Positions 35,389 through 45,242 of a stretch of 64,000 nucleotides of DNA are shown here, piece by piece. Under the pieces are notes generated by a model, which was given only the letters and a program-made list of their open reading frames with translations, did not search any database and was not told the origin of the DNA. Numbering within the stretch: the stretch's first letter is position 1; each line of letters opens with the position of its first letter. Source of the DNA: an uncultured Lachnospiraceae bacterium. GTDB taxonomy: Bacteria > Bacillota > Clostridia > Lachnospirales > Lachnospiraceae. The position numbers and the translations under genes are program-made. The stretch spans positions 1 to 64,000 of the forward strand of contig CATLHM010000016.1 of NCBI GenBank assembly GCA_949949005.1, read 5' to 3'.

Positions 35389-37062
35389 TTATGATTGTCC
35401 CGGAATTTCCAGAATCGCCCCCCGGTTTCCGCTGGTCACCATCTCCCGGTATCTTGCCAGATAACCGGTGGTAACCTTGGGCTCTCTGGGCTGCCATTTG
35501 GCCCTGCGCTGTGAAAGCTCTTCGTCGGAAACCTTCATTTCCAGTTTAAGTTCCGGAATGTTGATGCTGATGATGTCTCCCTCTTCCACAAAGGCAATGG
35601 GCCCGCCCACTGCCGCCTCCGGCGACACATGGCCGATGGAGGCTCCTCTGGAGGCTCCTGAGAAACGTCCGTCTGTGATCAGGGCCACGCTGGAACCAAG
35701 TCCCATACCCGCAATGGCTGAGGTGGGATTGAGCATTTCCCGCATACCCGGGCCGCCCTTAGGGCCTTCGTAACGGATCACTACCACATCTCCGGCTTGG
35801 ATCTTACCGCCCTTAATGGCGTCAATGGCATCCTCCTCACAGTCAAAGACTCTGGCAGGGCCTTCATGAACCATCATTTCAGGAACCACGGCGGAGCGCT
35901 TTACCACACTGCCGTCCGGGGCAAGATTCCCTTTCAGCACAGCCAGACCGCCCGTAACAGAATAGGGATTATCCAAAGGCCTTATGACTTCGGGGTTTTT
36001 ATTTACAGCGTTTGCAATATTTTCCCCGATAGTCTTTCCAGTGACAGTCATACAGCCTGTATTTAAAAGCCCTGCGTCATTAAGCTCCTTCATCACGGCG
36101 TAAACGCCTCCGGCCTCATTTAAATCTTCCATATAGGTAGGGCCTGCCGGTGCAAGATGGCAGAGATTGGGAGTCTTTTCGCTGATCTCGTTGGCAAAGG
36201 CAATATCAAAATCAAAACCGATTTCATGGGCAATGGCCGGAAGATGCAGCATAGAATTGGTGGAGCACCCCAGGGCCATATCCACAGTCAGGGCATTTAA
36301 GATAGATTCCTTCGTCATGATATCCCTGGGACGGATATCCCTGCGGTACATTTCCATTACCGCCATGCCCGCATGTTTTGCCAGCTTGATGCGTTCCGAA
36401 TAAACTGCCGGAATGGTTCCGTTGCCTTTCAGCCCCATTCCCAGCGCTTCTGTCAGACAATTCATAGAATTTGCCGTATACATGCCGGAACAGGAACCAC
36501 AGGTGGGACATACCTTTTCTTCAAATTCTCTGACCTCATCCTCTGTCATACTGCCTGCGGCATGGGAGCCCACTGCCTCAAACATGGAGGAAAGGCTTCT
36601 TTTTTGTCCCTTCACCCGGCCTGCCAGCATGGGGCCTCCGGACACAAACACAGTGGGCACATTGATTCTGGCCGCCGCCATCAAGAGTCCCGGCACGTTC
36701 TTGTCACAGTTGGGAACCATCACAAGGGCGTCGAACTGATGGGCCAGAGCCATACACTCTGTGGAATCCGCAATCAGATCTCTGGTGACAAGAGAATATT
36801 TCATGCCAATATGTCCCATGGCAATGCCGTCGCACACGGCGATGGCAGGAAATACCACCGGAACTCCTCCGGCCTGAGCCACTCCTAGCTTGACCGCCTC
36901 CACGATTTTGTCCAGATTCATGTGTCCGGGAACAATCTCATTGTAGGAGCTGACAATTCCCACCATAGGCTTTTTCATTTCCTCTTCCGTGAACCCCAGG
37001 GCGTTGAACAGGCTTCTGTGAGGGGCCTGCTGCATACCTGTCTTTACATTATCACTTTTCAT
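35389..37062 (-). CDS. ilvD: Dihydroxy-acid dehydratase
   Basis: 557 aa Fe-S enzyme. Cluster Cys in PNCDKNVPG and [18 protein letters not shown], plus [21 protein letters not shown] and [19 protein letters not shown]. It dehydrates dihydroxy-acids to keto-acids of valine and isoleucine. Start ATG after GAGGTAGGAAA. It follows the GT39-like gene by 31 bases and precedes ilvB. Confidence 0.95.
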   Translation of the reverse strand: MKSDNVKTGMQQAPHRSLFNALGFTEEEMKKPMVGIVSSYNEIVPGHMNLDKIVEAVKLGVAQAGGVPVVFPAIAVCDGIAMGHIGMKYSLVTRDLIADSTECMALAHQFDALVMVPNCDKNVPGLLMAAARINVPTVFVSGGPMLAGRVKGQKRSLSSMFEAVGSHAAGSMTEDEVREFEEKVCPTCGSCSGMYTANSMNCLTEALGMGLKGNGTIPAVYSERIKLAKHAGMAVMEMYRRDIRPRDIMTKESILNALTVDMALGCSTNSMLHLPAIAHEIGFDFDIAFANEISEKTPNLCHLAPAGPTYMEDLNEAGGVYAVMKELNDAGLLNTGCMTVTGKTIGENIANAVNKNPEVIRPLDNPYSVTGGLAVLKGNLAPDGSVVKRSAVVPEMMVHEGPARVFDCEEDAIDAIKGGKIQAGDVVVIRYEGPKGGPGMREMLNPTSAIAGMGLGSSVALITDGRFSGASRGASIGHVSPEAAVGGPIAFVEEGDIISINIPELKLEMKVSDEELSQRRAKWQPREPKVTTGYLARYREMVTSGNRGAILEIPGQS

Positions 37063-37093
37063 TTTCCTACCTCACTTTCACAAATTGGCATTT

Positions 37094-38677
37094 TTATATT
37101 TTTAAATATAACACGTAATCTTCGTTTTCATAGACTTGGCTCATATTTTGTTCTATATATTCCCATGGTATGGTCTCATAATAGTGATAAAATTCCCAGA
37201 CCATTTCGTCCAAAGGAGCCAACATGCGTTTGTCCAGGATTACCATATCAGAGCCCTCTATTTCCCTGTTTTCACACCGGATTCCGTAGAGAAAATAAAG
37301 AAGATATTCCTGATTACAGTCCGTAACGCAATAATTATCCCATTTTGCCACCTCTGCGTGGGCAAGCACATCCGCGATCTCGTGCTCTCTCGTCCCGTAC
37401 TGTTCATTATACCCGGAAAAGCCCAGACATTTAACGCCGAATATCACTGCAAACAGGATACCGGCGATACCGATGTACCCCTGCTTCTTATCAGAGAGCT
37501 TGCAAAAAAGGACATCTCCCACAGCTTCCAGAAGCACCCCCAATAGCAGGGACAAAAGCACGCCTCCATAGGTAAAAACTCTGTAATAAGGACGTTTACA
37601 CTGGATCAGCAGACAGACCGGTACAAACAGGATTTCCATAAGTAAAATAAGGTAAAGAAGACTGTTCCCAGCCAGGCGGCTGTCCCCGGACTCTGTCCTC
37701 CTGCCTTTCCACACTCTAAAAACAAGGAATATAATGCCTGCAAGCCACACTATAATGACTGCTGTTCCCAAGGAATTGTAGTAAGAACCGGACAAAATTT
37801 TGAAATATTCCCCCAGCCTTCCGATAAAGCCGGTTCTCTCCTCACTTTGAATATAGGGGGTGGCCAGCATGTATTCTGCCCCCCGGCCTATGGCGGCAAA
37901 GGGTGCGCTCAGAATCATTTTCACATGGCCCATCCCATAATAAGGGCTGGTTTCATCCTTTACCAGAAGATTGGAACCGATTGCCACCCAGATCGTGGTA
38001 TAGAGAAAAACCGTCCCGAGGGCCGCGGTCGCGGAAGCCAGAATCAGCCTGATCAGACTTTTCGCATGCGCCCTTTTTCGAATCCCTTTTAGCAGGAAAT
38101 AGCAGCCCCCCGCCAGACAGAGGGGAACCACCCAGTATACATTGCTGGATATGGCATAAAGTCCCAGCACCAGGGCCCCGATATAACACACATAAATTCT
38201 TTTGGGTACCATCTCCCCGCTCTCGCACTCGCAGATCAGAGCCATACAGTACCATGCAAGAAGGAAACAGGTAATCCCCAGGGTATAACCTCTTCCCTGT
38301 ACCGCCTGCTGGTTTACCAGATTCATAGATGCATAAAGGATCACCACGGCAAACGCTGTCCCCTTTTTCAAATATCTGTCTGCGATCCGGTACAGGAGAT
38401 ATAAATTGGCCAATGCACAAAGATAGGATATTCCTCTCAAACCTATGTAAGGATTGCCAAAAAAATCAAGACAGGCAGACAAAACAGAATATCCCACATG
38501 GTTATTGGGAAGGGGCCAGTGAACGGCAGCGTACAGCGGCCCCCTGCTGATAAAGCAATAATAGGTGTAAAGCTCGTCGTACCAGGGCGTTAAAGCAAAC
38601 ATCCGCCATCCATAATAGAGCGCCATAAGCACAAACAGAATCACCCCGGCATATTTCCGAAATTTATTTGATCTCAT
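37094..38677 (-). CDS. Polytopic membrane protein, GT39/PMT-like glycosyltransferase
   Basis: 527 aa with about ten to twelve hydrophobic helices. After the first helix comes [13 protein letters not shown] with the acidic pair typical of lipid-linked-sugar glycosyltransferases (GT-C fold), and [15 protein letters not shown] is also characteristic. Expected to use a polyprenyl-phosphate sugar at the outer membrane face; the acceptor is unknown. Its start overlaps the leuB stop by 14 bases, so it is embedded in a branched-chain amino-acid operon (leuB-this-ilvD-ilvB). Confidence 0.75.
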   Translation of the reverse strand: MRSNKFRKYAGVILFVLMALYYGWRMFALTPWYDELYTYYCFISRGPLYAAVHWPLPNNHVGYSVLSACLDFFGNPYIGLRGISYLCALANLYLLYRIADRYLKKGTAFAVVILYASMNLVNQQAVQGRGYTLGITCFLLAWYCMALICECESGEMVPKRIYVCYIGALVLGLYAISSNVYWVVPLCLAGGCYFLLKGIRKRAHAKSLIRLILASATAALGTVFLYTTIWVAIGSNLLVKDETSPYYGMGHVKMILSAPFAAIGRGAEYMLATPYIQSEERTGFIGRLGEYFKILSGSYYNSLGTAVIIVWLAGIIFLVFRVWKGRRTESGDSRLAGNSLLYLILLMEILFVPVCLLIQCKRPYYRVFTYGGVLLSLLLGVLLEAVGDVLFCKLSDKKQGYIGIAGILFAVIFGVKCLGFSGYNEQYGTREHEIADVLAHAEVAKWDNYCVTDCNQEYLLYFLYGIRCENREIEGSDMVILDKRMLAPLDEMVWEFYHYYETIPWEYIEQNMSQVYENEDYVLYLKI

Positions 38678-39749
38678 CAGCTAACAAATCACCCATTTCC
38701 TTACAGCCTACCTGACTGCATCCCTCCGACATAATATCCACTGTGCGGTAGCCCTTTTTCAGGATATTCCTGACTGCATCCTCCACCGCATCCGCTTCCC
38801 AGTCAAGGTCAAAGGAATAACGCAGCATCATAGCCGCTGACAAAATGGTGGCGATAGGATTGGCGATTCCTTTTCCGGCAATATCCGGGGCGGAGCCATG
38901 GCTGGGCTCATAGAGTCCGAATTTCGTGTCGTTAAGGGAGGCGGAGGCCAGCATTCCAATGGAACCTGTGACCATACTGGCTTCGTCTGAGAGAATGTCC
39001 CCAAACATATTTTCAGTTAATATCACATCAAATTGGGCGGGATCTCTTACAAGCTGCATGGCACAGTTATCCACCAGCATATGCTCTAAGGTCACCTCCG
39101 GATAATCCGCAGACACCTCATCCACTACCTTACGCCATAACCGGGAGGAATCCAGTACATTTGCTTTGTCCACGCTGGTTACTTTTTTGCGGCGCTTCAT
39201 GGCAATATCAAAGCCTTTGATGGCAATACGGCGAATTTCCTTTTCATCGTAGGTTAAGGTGTCAACCGCTTTGCGAATGCCGTTCTCCTGCGTGGTATAG
39301 CGCTCCCCAAAATAAAGACCTCCCGTCAGCTCACGCATGATCATCATGTCAAAACCAGCGCTGCTGATCTCCTTCTTCAGGGGGCAGGCCTCTGAGAGCT
39401 CTTCATAGAGCACCGCCGGTCTTAAGTTGGCAAAAAGGTTCAGCGCCTTGCGAATTCCAAGAAGGCCTGCCTCCGGCCGCAAATTGGGGGGAAGCTTATA
39501 CCAGGGAGAAGTCACCGTATTTCCGCCGATAGAACCCATCAATACGGCGTCTGCCTCCTTCGCCGTGGCAATGGTCTCCTCCGTCAGGGGAACTCCATAG
39601 GCATCTATGGAAGCCCCTCCCATCAATACATCGGTAAAAGACATTTCATGCCCATACACCTTTGCCACTTTGTTCAGTACTTTTTTTGCCTCTGCAACAA
39701 TCTCCGGGCCGATCCCGTCGCCCGGTATACATACGATATTCAGCTTCAT
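38664..39749 (-). CDS. leuB: 3-isopropylmalate dehydrogenase
   Basis: 361 aa from ATG 39749 with TTTGGAGGAAAATA; the longer frame to 39785 lacks a site. [34 protein letters not shown], and the C-terminal [24 protein letters not shown] plus [14 protein letters not shown] bind isopropylmalate and NAD. It catalyses the third step of leucine synthesis. leuA and leuCD are not in the window. Confidence 0.95.
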   Translation of the reverse strand: MKLNIVCIPGDGIGPEIVAEAKKVLNKVAKVYGHEMSFTDVLMGGASIDAYGVPLTEETIATAKEADAVLMGSIGGNTVTSPWYKLPPNLRPEAGLLGIRKALNLFANLRPAVLYEELSEACPLKKEISSAGFDMMIMRELTGGLYFGERYTTQENGIRKAVDTLTYDEKEIRRIAIKGFDIAMKRRKKVTSVDKANVLDSSRLWRKVVDEVSADYPEVTLEHMLVDNCAMQLVRDPAQFDVILTENMFGDILSDEASMVTGSIGMLASASLNDTKFGLYEPSHGSAPDIAGKGIANPIATILSAAMMLRYSFDLDWEADAVEDAVRNILKKGYRTVDIMSEGCSQVGCKEMGDLLADEIK

Positions 39750-39800
39750 TATTTTCCTCCAAACCTTATTAACGACGGGCAGCATGGACTACCCTATGTT

Positions 39801-39826
39801 AAAAATAAGGCGCATTTTCTGCGCCT
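39801..39826 (-). terminator. Terminator after yajC
   Basis: Minus strand AGGCGCA-gaaaa-TGCGCCT followed by TTATTTTT. It separates the yajC-tgt-VanY unit from leuB. Confidence 0.8.
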
Positions 39827-39844
39827 CACTTCCAAATCCAACGT

Positions 39845-40159
39845 CTATTCCGCGTCTGCTTTTTCCACCTGCGCGATAGCATTCTTCTGCATAGGAATAC
39901 GGCAATTCTTGTTATTACCAAACTCTACAATTACTGTGTCGTCCGTAATATCTATGACGATTCCATAGAAACCGCTGCTGGTCAGCACACAATCACCGTT
40001 CTCAAGAGCGGATAACATGGCGGCCTTTTTCTTCTGTTCCTTTTTCTGGGGACGGATCATAAAAAAGTAGAAAAATCCAAAAATAAGGACAAGATAGACA
40101 ACCATGACAATACCGCCACCTGCGGCCACACCGGCTTCTTCTGTCAATAAAATACCCAT
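39845..40159 (-). CDS. yajC: Preprotein translocase accessory subunit YajC
   Basis: 104 aa. One N-terminal membrane helix (about 15-35: GGIVMVVYLVLIFGFFYFFMI) is followed by RPQKKEQKKK and a small beta domain (VLTSSGFYGIVIDITDDTVIVEFG). It associates with SecDF. Placement after tgt is the widely conserved tgt-yajC order. Confidence 0.93.
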   Translation of the reverse strand: MGILLTEEAGVAAGGGIVMVVYLVLIFGFFYFFMIRPQKKEQKKKAAMLSALENGDCVLTSSGFYGIVIDITDDTVIVEFGNNKNCRIPMQKNAIAQVEKADAE

Positions 40160-40319
40160 TAATTCTTCCTCCTGTTTTCATTTGCTCAATCAGCTTTGCC
40201 TTTGGTCAGGCAGTTTATTAACCGCGGATTATCTGCCAAGCATACTATCCGTTGTTAACATTTTCTATCATACACAATATGTGCATTAAAAACAAGCCCT
40301 TTTGCGATTTTTGTGTGGC

Positions 40320-41444
40320 TTACCCTTCCATACCGCTCAACTTTCTTTTTTTGTAGGTGGAAAAGCTTCCTTCATCCAGAGCATTCCTGATTTCTTCCAT
40401 CATCGTATTGTAAAAATACAGATTATGGAGAACGCACAGCCGCATGCCAAGCATTTCCTTGGCCTTTAAGAGATGGCGGATATAGGCTCTCGAATACCTG
40501 CGGCATGCCGGACATTTGCAGCCCTCCTCGATGGGTCTAACGTCCAGCTCATATTGGGCATTGAAAAGATTGATTTTGCCATGATTGGTGTAGAGATGGC
40601 CATGCCGGCCGTTTCTGCTGGGATATACGCAGTCAAAAAAGTCCACGCCTCTTTCCACCGCTTCCAGAATATTGGCCGGGGTTCCCACGCCCATCAGATA
40701 AACCGGCTTATCCCCAGGAAGATGGGGCACGGTTTCTTCTATAATATGGTACATTTCCTCATGACTCTCCCCTACGGCCAGGCCGCCTAAGGCGTAACCG
40801 TCCAGCTCCAGCTCCGCAATCTGTCTGGCATGTTCTATTCTGATATCTTCAAAGACCGCCCCCTGATTGATCCCAAACAAAAGCTGACCAGGATTGATGG
40901 TTCCCTCAAGGCTGTTTAAACGCTCTATTTCCTTCCTGCACCGCACAAGCCACCGGTAAGTGCGCGCCACCGACGCCTGGACATAGCTTCTGTCCGCCCG
41001 GCTGGGAATACACTCATCAAAGGCCATGGCAATGGTAGAGGCCAAGTTTGACTGAATCTGCATACTCTCTTCCGGCCCCATAAAAATCTTCCGGCCGTCA
41101 ATATGGGAATGAAAATAAACCCCTTCTTCTTTGATCTGTCTGAGCCCTGCCAGAGAAAAAACCTGAAAGCCTCCGGAGTCCGTAAGAATTGGCTTGTCCC
41201 AGGACATAAATTTGTGGAGCCCTCCCAGCTTCCGCACAATTTCATCCCCGGGCCTGACATGCAGATGGTAAGTGTTCGATAACTGTACTTGGGTTTTGAT
41301 CTGCTCCAGGTCTTCCGTGGAGACCGCGCCTTTGATGGCCGCCACTGTTCCCACATTCATGAATACCGGCGTCTGTATGACGCCATGCACAGTGGTAAGC
41401 TCCCCCCGTCTGGCCCTTCCCTCCTGCTTTAATAAATGATACAT
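40320..41444 (-). CDS. tgt: tRNA-guanine transglycosylase
   Basis: 374 aa. It exchanges guanine-34 of tRNAs for the queuosine precursor. ARRGELTTVHGVIQTPVFMNVGT, ILTDSGGFQVFSLA (catalytic Asp), GINQGAVFEDIR, ALGGLAVGE, MGVGTPANILEAVERGVDFFDCVYPSRNGRHG (nucleophile Asp) and the zinc site CKCPACRRYSRAYIRHLL...H are present. It lies after the VanY-like gene and before yajC. Confidence 0.95.
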   Translation of the reverse strand: MYHLLKQEGRARRGELTTVHGVIQTPVFMNVGTVAAIKGAVSTEDLEQIKTQVQLSNTYHLHVRPGDEIVRKLGGLHKFMSWDKPILTDSGGFQVFSLAGLRQIKEEGVYFHSHIDGRKIFMGPEESMQIQSNLASTIAMAFDECIPSRADRSYVQASVARTYRWLVRCRKEIERLNSLEGTINPGQLLFGINQGAVFEDIRIEHARQIAELELDGYALGGLAVGESHEEMYHIIEETVPHLPGDKPVYLMGVGTPANILEAVERGVDFFDCVYPSRNGRHGHLYTNHGKINLFNAQYELDVRPIEEGCKCPACRRYSRAYIRHLLKAKEMLGMRLCVLHNLYFYNTMMEEIRNALDEGSFSTYKKRKLSGMEG

Positions 41445-41518
41445 AGATTCTCCCGTCCGTAAATCTTTCTTTCACCTCAGATGCTTTCCCATTTCCCATG
41501 CCCGCTTATGACAGGCTG

Positions 41519-42598
41519 TCATCCCCGTTCGGGGCTCACATATTTTATCCAGAATTCCTCTAGGCAGAGTCCTTCTTCCATAATTACTTTTGCCGCTTCC
41601 CTTCCCACATAGCGGAAATGCCAGGGTTCAAACTCTATTCCAGTTATGTCTTCCTTCCCCTGGGGATAGCGGAGGATAAAACCATACTCCGCACAATGCT
41701 CCTTGAGCCAGATCCCTGCATCCGTTTCTGCAAAATCTTCTTCCAAAAGCGTATAGGTATCTGACACAATATCCATGGCAAGTCCGATCTGATGCTCACT
41801 GGCTCCCGGCACGGTTACGGTCTGGGATGAGATTTTGTAAGCCTCCATATAAGACATTCCCTTTTTCATATAAGCTTTGACCTTCCGATTAAATAAAACC
41901 TCCTGCCTGCTTATATCCCGGTAGTGGGAACAGATCGCAAGGTTGATCTCATCCTCGCTTGCCGCCTGTAACATGGAAAAAAGATCCTCCATGACACGTC
42001 CGTCGCAGGAAATCCCGCCGTTCGCCGTTTTGATTGTATCGAGGGTAAAGGAATAATCCTCGGGAATAGGGTGCTGCTTGTTGATCAGCACCAGCCGCCA
42101 ATCCTGGGCGTCAAAGAAACGGACATTCTCCTCGGGTTCATGCTGCTCAGCCTCTGGGCTTTCCGGCAGCACCTGCGCATTTTCAATTAATATCTCATCC
42201 AGAGAGTATTTATCCGGCTCGTCTGTGTCAATTGGACAGGCCACCGCACACTCTTCCAGTATCTCTTCGTCCTTTAAAATTTCCAGATTTTCATATTCAA
42301 TTCCCGGCTCTTCCACAAGCGAAATGCCCGAATCCAAAGCTGCCTGCTGCTGATGCTCCGGGGATTTTTCCCCCACAAGGCTGCTTCCGGTTATCTGGCT
42401 GGGATAGGAAAAACTGCTTTCCAGCAAAAAACACAGCATCACACCTGCTGCAAAAAGATAACGCTTATATCCTCTTCTGGTATAAACATAGACATAATAA
42501 CAAAACCGGTCAACCGCAAGTATAGCGATCGCCAGCATCAGAAAAAATTTCCCCCGCCTGCTTATCTTTTTTAAAAAGCTATCCCTCTTTTCATTCAT
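41519..42598 (-). CDS. D-alanyl-D-alanine carboxypeptidase, M15/VanY family
   Basis: 359 aa from ATG 42598 (AGGAGAAAAGGA). A membrane anchor (about 15-50), an acidic linker rich in Glu and Pro, and a C-terminal M15B peptidase: SEHQIGLAMDIVSD supplies His and Asp zinc ligands, EPWHFRYVG the catalytic Glu and third ligand. It trims the terminal D-Ala of peptidoglycan stems on the outer face. There is no vanA-type cluster here, so a wall-maturation role is likelier than vancomycin resistance. Divergent from aroC. Confidence 0.85.
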   Translation of the reverse strand: MNEKRDSFLKKISRRGKFFLMLAIAILAVDRFCYYVYVYTRRGYKRYLFAAGVMLCFLLESSFSYPSQITGSSLVGEKSPEHQQQAALDSGISLVEEPGIEYENLEILKDEEILEECAVACPIDTDEPDKYSLDEILIENAQVLPESPEAEQHEPEENVRFFDAQDWRLVLINKQHPIPEDYSFTLDTIKTANGGISCDGRVMEDLFSMLQAASEDEINLAICSHYRDISRQEVLFNRKVKAYMKKGMSYMEAYKISSQTVTVPGASEHQIGLAMDIVSDTYTLLEEDFAETDAGIWLKEHCAEYGFILRYPQGKEDITGIEFEPWHFRYVGREAAKVIMEEGLCLEEFWIKYVSPERG

Positions 42599-42626
42599 TC
42601 CTTTTCTCCTGCCAAAGCATTCCCCC

Positions 42627-42710
42627 AAATATTTTTTGATTTGGATTTTATTTTACACAAATATTTGCTTTTCTACAATAGATATGACAAAAATATTTGC
42701 ATAAATATTT
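42627..42710. repeat. Phased AAATATTT palindromes
   Basis: The 8-base palindrome AAATATTT starts at 42627, 42659 and 42691, exactly 32 bases apart, and again at 42703. The copies at 42659 and 42691 are extended to AAATATTTGC. The third overlaps the aroC -35 box. Confidence 0.55.
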
Positions 42711-42725
42711 TAATGGGGATATAAT
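42697..42725 (+). promoter_or_regulatory. Sigma-A promoter of aroC
   Basis: -35 TTGCAT (42697-42702), 17-base spacer, -10 TATAAT (42720-42725). The -10 is inside the 22-base repeat that is duplicated 79 bases downstream. Confidence 0.7.
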
Positions 42726-42818
42726 GAAGCACGCTGATGCGTGCGTAGGTCACAAGGAATCCTCCCATCTGCGATGGGTCCCTCCTTGCGACATGCGATA
42801 TAATGAAGCACGCTGATG
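42718..42818. mobile_element. Small palindromic insertion flanked by 22-base direct repeats
   Basis: The 22-base sequence beginning GATATAATGAAGCACGCTGA occurs at 42718-42739 and 42797-42818. The 57 bases between form an imperfect hairpin (CACAAGGA...CCCATC-tgc-GATGGG...TCCTTG). This is the look of a tiny non-coding element that duplicated its target, here the aroC -10 region. Confidence 0.55.
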
Positions 42819-42847
42819 TATTTCTATATTTTGGAAAGGAGTTTTTT

Positions 42848-43951
42848 ATGGCTGGCTCGACATTTGGAACTTTGTTTAAGATAACTACCTGGGGGGAATC
42901 CCATGGAAAGGCGCTGGGCGTTGTGATCGACGGATGCCCGGCAGGACTTCCCCTGTGCGAGGAGGATATTCAAACTTATTTAGACCGCAGGAAACCGGGG
43001 CAGACATCCATCGCAACTCCCCGTAAGGAATCTGATATGGTTGAGATTCTTTCCGGCGTTTTTGAGGGGCTTACCACAGGAACCCCACTCTCTTTGATGG
43101 TACGCAATACCTCTCAAAAGTCTTCCGATTACAGCGAGATCGCCTCCTGCTACAGGCCTGGCCATGCGGATTACTGCTTTGACGCCAAGTATGGCCTGCG
43201 GGATTACAGAGGCGGGGGCCGCTCTTCCGGCAGGGAGACCATCGGCCGGGTTGCGGCAGGCGCCGTTGCGGCCAAAATACTAAGCACTATCGGAATTACT
43301 CTCAGGGCCTACACTAAGTCCATTGGCCCGGTTTCCATAGATATGTCAAACTTTGACCCGGAGGCAATCCTAACTTGCGCCACCTGTATGCCCGACCGGA
43401 CGGCCGACCAGAAAGCCATGGATTACCTGAAAGAATGTATGAGAGATAAAGATTCCAGCGGCGGAGTCATTGAATGTGTGATAGAAGGTGTTCCCGCAGG
43501 AGTGGGAGACCCGGTCTTTGATAAGCTTGATGGCGATCTGGCGAAAGCCATAATGTCTATCGGTGCGGTGAAGGCTGTGGAAATTGGGGATGGCACCTCT
43601 GTCTCACAGGCCAGAGGCTCCCAAAATAATGACCCCTTTGTAAATGTAGAAGGAATTGTCAGTAAAAAGACCAACCACGCAGGCGGTATTTTGGGCGGCA
43701 TCAGCGACGGCTCTCCCATTATCGTAAGAGCCCATGTAAAACCAACCCCCTCCATTTTTTCTCCCCAGGAAACAGTAAATGCCCGGAAAGAAAATGTGGA
43801 GATTGCCATTAAAGGCCGGCACGACCCCGTAGTGGTGCCGCGGGCCGTGGTGGTGGTGGAATCCATGGCCGCCCTGGCAATTCTCGATGCCTGTATGCGG
43901 AATATGACCGCAAGGCTCTCCTATCTCACAGACTTTTACAAAATCGAGTAG
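42848..43951 (+). CDS. aroC: Chorismate synthase
   Basis: 367 aa from ATG 42848, directly after GGAAAGGAGTTTTTT; an in-frame ATG at 42803 sits in the repeat and lacks an SD. FKITTWGESHGKALGVVIDG, RPGHADYCFDAKYGLRDYRGGGRSSGRETIGRVAAGAVA, and GGILGGISDGSPIIVRAHVKPTPS are the three family signatures, with conserved His and FMN contacts. It makes chorismate from EPSP. The stop codon lies inside a 14-bp hairpin. Confidence 0.96.
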   Translation: MAGSTFGTLFKITTWGESHGKALGVVIDGCPAGLPLCEEDIQTYLDRRKPGQTSIATPRKESDMVEILSGVFEGLTTGTPLSLMVRNTSQKSSDYSEIASCYRPGHADYCFDAKYGLRDYRGGGRSSGRETIGRVAAGAVAAKILSTIGITLRAYTKSIGPVSIDMSNFDPEAILTCATCMPDRTADQKAMDYLKECMRDKDSSGGVIECVIEGVPAGVGDPVFDKLDGDLAKAIMSIGAVKAVEIGDGTSVSQARGSQNNDPFVNVEGIVSKKTNHAGGILGGISDGSPIIVRAHVKPTPSIFSPQETVNARKENVEIAIKGRHDPVVVPRAVVVVESMAALAILDACMRNMTARLSYLTDFYKIE

Positions 43952-43974
43952 GGAAGATACTTCCCTACTCGATT
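43942..43974. repeat. Dispersed hairpin element, copy 2
   Basis: AATCGAGTAGGGAA (43942-43955) pairs perfectly with TTCCCTACTCGATT (43961-43974). It overlaps the aroC stop and is followed by GC-rich inverted sequence up to about 43998. It shares its core and layout with 25518-25545. Confidence 0.75.
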
Positions 43975-44027
43975 AGCGTGTGCGCCCGGCGGGCACGCAT
44001 TCTTATATCCTTTCAAACTCGGCCCTC

Positions 44028-45098
44028 TCACTTCGAGTCATCCAACTGGTAAAAAATAATACAGTTAGGTCTGTCTACCTTCATCTCAGGCCCGTTCATC
44101 ACAATTGTCCCCTTTTCCATGTCGATGGTAAAAAAGGTCATGGTATTGCTCTCATGATTCAGGGAAACCAGATGCCTGTTATCCGGAAACATTGCCGCAT
44201 CCTTGGGATAATCCCCGCTGATCGGAAGGCACAGAATCTTGCTCAAAAGTCCTGTATCTTCATCGATGGAATAGAGCACCACACTGTTATCTCCGGCGTT
44301 GGAGCTGCACAGATACTGGAAATCCTCCGAAAGGTTCAGGGCGCTTGCCGCAGAACTGCTTGTATGGTAATTATTTAAGGTAGTGATATTCTGAATCTTT
44401 TCAAAGACCGGCATATTGTGCTCATCAGTGCTGTAGGTATAGACATCAATGTAGTTTTTCAGCTCATGGACAATATAGAGGAATCTTCCATCCCTGGAAA
44501 ACTTCATGTGGCGTGGGGCAGATTCCTGCTCACTCCTGATAAAGTCCACCTGCCGCAGCCTCCCGCTCATATGGTTGAGCTCATAGACTACCACATGATC
44601 CATGCCGATATCTGCAGCGCATAAAAAACGGTTGTCCCTGGTCATCTTCACGCAATTGATGTGCGGCTTGAAATTCCTTTCCGCAATGCTCCCAAGTCCC
44701 TTGTGGAAAATCTCATCGGTAATTTCCCCGATGGTTCCGTCCTCCTTGACACGGAGCACCGTCAGTTTCGCGTCATGATAGCCGGCCACAAACAAAAATT
44801 TATCTTCATAGTCTGTGGACAGATAACAGCCTCTCATACCGTTAATAGGCGCATAGTTGATAAATTCAAGGCTTCCGTCTTTTAGTATCCGATAGGATTC
44901 CACGCCGAAATCTGTGATGGAAAATAAATATTTCCGATTATGTGAGATTGACACATAAGAGGAATTTGTGATCTCTACCTGATCCTTCTCCGAAAACCTC
45001 CCCTTCTCCATATCCACATCATAAATTTTAATTCCGAACTTGCTCTTGTTCCCTGATGTGTAGGTAGATACATAGGCCACATATTTTTCTTTTTCCAT
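44028..45098 (-). CDS. Lactonase-family beta-propeller protein (Pgl/YbhE-like)
   Basis: 356 aa. Repeating blades of the seven-bladed lactonase fold, for example YVSISHNRKYLFSI, FKPHINCVKMTRDNRFLCAADIGMDHVVVYELN, APRHMKFSRDGRFLYIVHEL and FPDNRHLVSLNHESNTMTFF. The family includes 6-phosphogluconolactonase, but many members act on unknown lactones. No signal peptide. It is divergent from an EamA transporter with interlocking promoters. Confidence 0.8.
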   Translation of the reverse strand: MEKEKYVAYVSTYTSGNKSKFGIKIYDVDMEKGRFSEKDQVEITNSSYVSISHNRKYLFSITDFGVESYRILKDGSLEFINYAPINGMRGCYLSTDYEDKFLFVAGYHDAKLTVLRVKEDGTIGEITDEIFHKGLGSIAERNFKPHINCVKMTRDNRFLCAADIGMDHVVVYELNHMSGRLRQVDFIRSEQESAPRHMKFSRDGRFLYIVHELKNYIDVYTYSTDEHNMPVFEKIQNITTLNNYHTSSSAASALNLSEDFQYLCSSNAGDNSVVLYSIDEDTGLLSKILCLPISGDYPKDAAMFPDNRHLVSLNHESNTMTFFTIDMEKGTIVMNGPEMKVDRPNCIIFYQLDDSK

Positions 45099-45172
45099 GA
45101 TAACCCTCTTTTCAAATATGTTTTGAATAATAAACTAATAATAAGCTTGTTTTGTATCAGATATCTGTGCCT

Positions 45173-45219
45173 ATTATACCACAGGTTATTTTGACAGACA
45201 ACAGCAAACCCGCTATAAT
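45173..45219. promoter_or_regulatory. Divergent sigma-A promoters sharing the -35 region
   Basis: Plus strand: TTGACA (45191-45196), 17 bases, TATAAT (45214-45219), a full consensus. Minus strand: TTGTCT (45196-45201), 17 bases, TATAAT (45173-45178). The two -35 boxes share a base, so the promoters should compete for polymerase. Confidence 0.7.
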
Positions 45220-45242
45220 AAAACCCAGAGGAGGAACTGGAT

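Noticed and set aside
41519-42598. VanY-like gene as a vancomycin-resistance determinant
   Set aside because: No vanHAX or VanRS genes are nearby; it sits with tgt and yajC, so a housekeeping wall role is likelier.
42803-42847. Earlier aroC start at 42803
   Set aside because: It lies inside the repeated insertion sequence and lacks an SD, whereas 42848 follows GGAAAGGAG and gives the conserved N-terminus.
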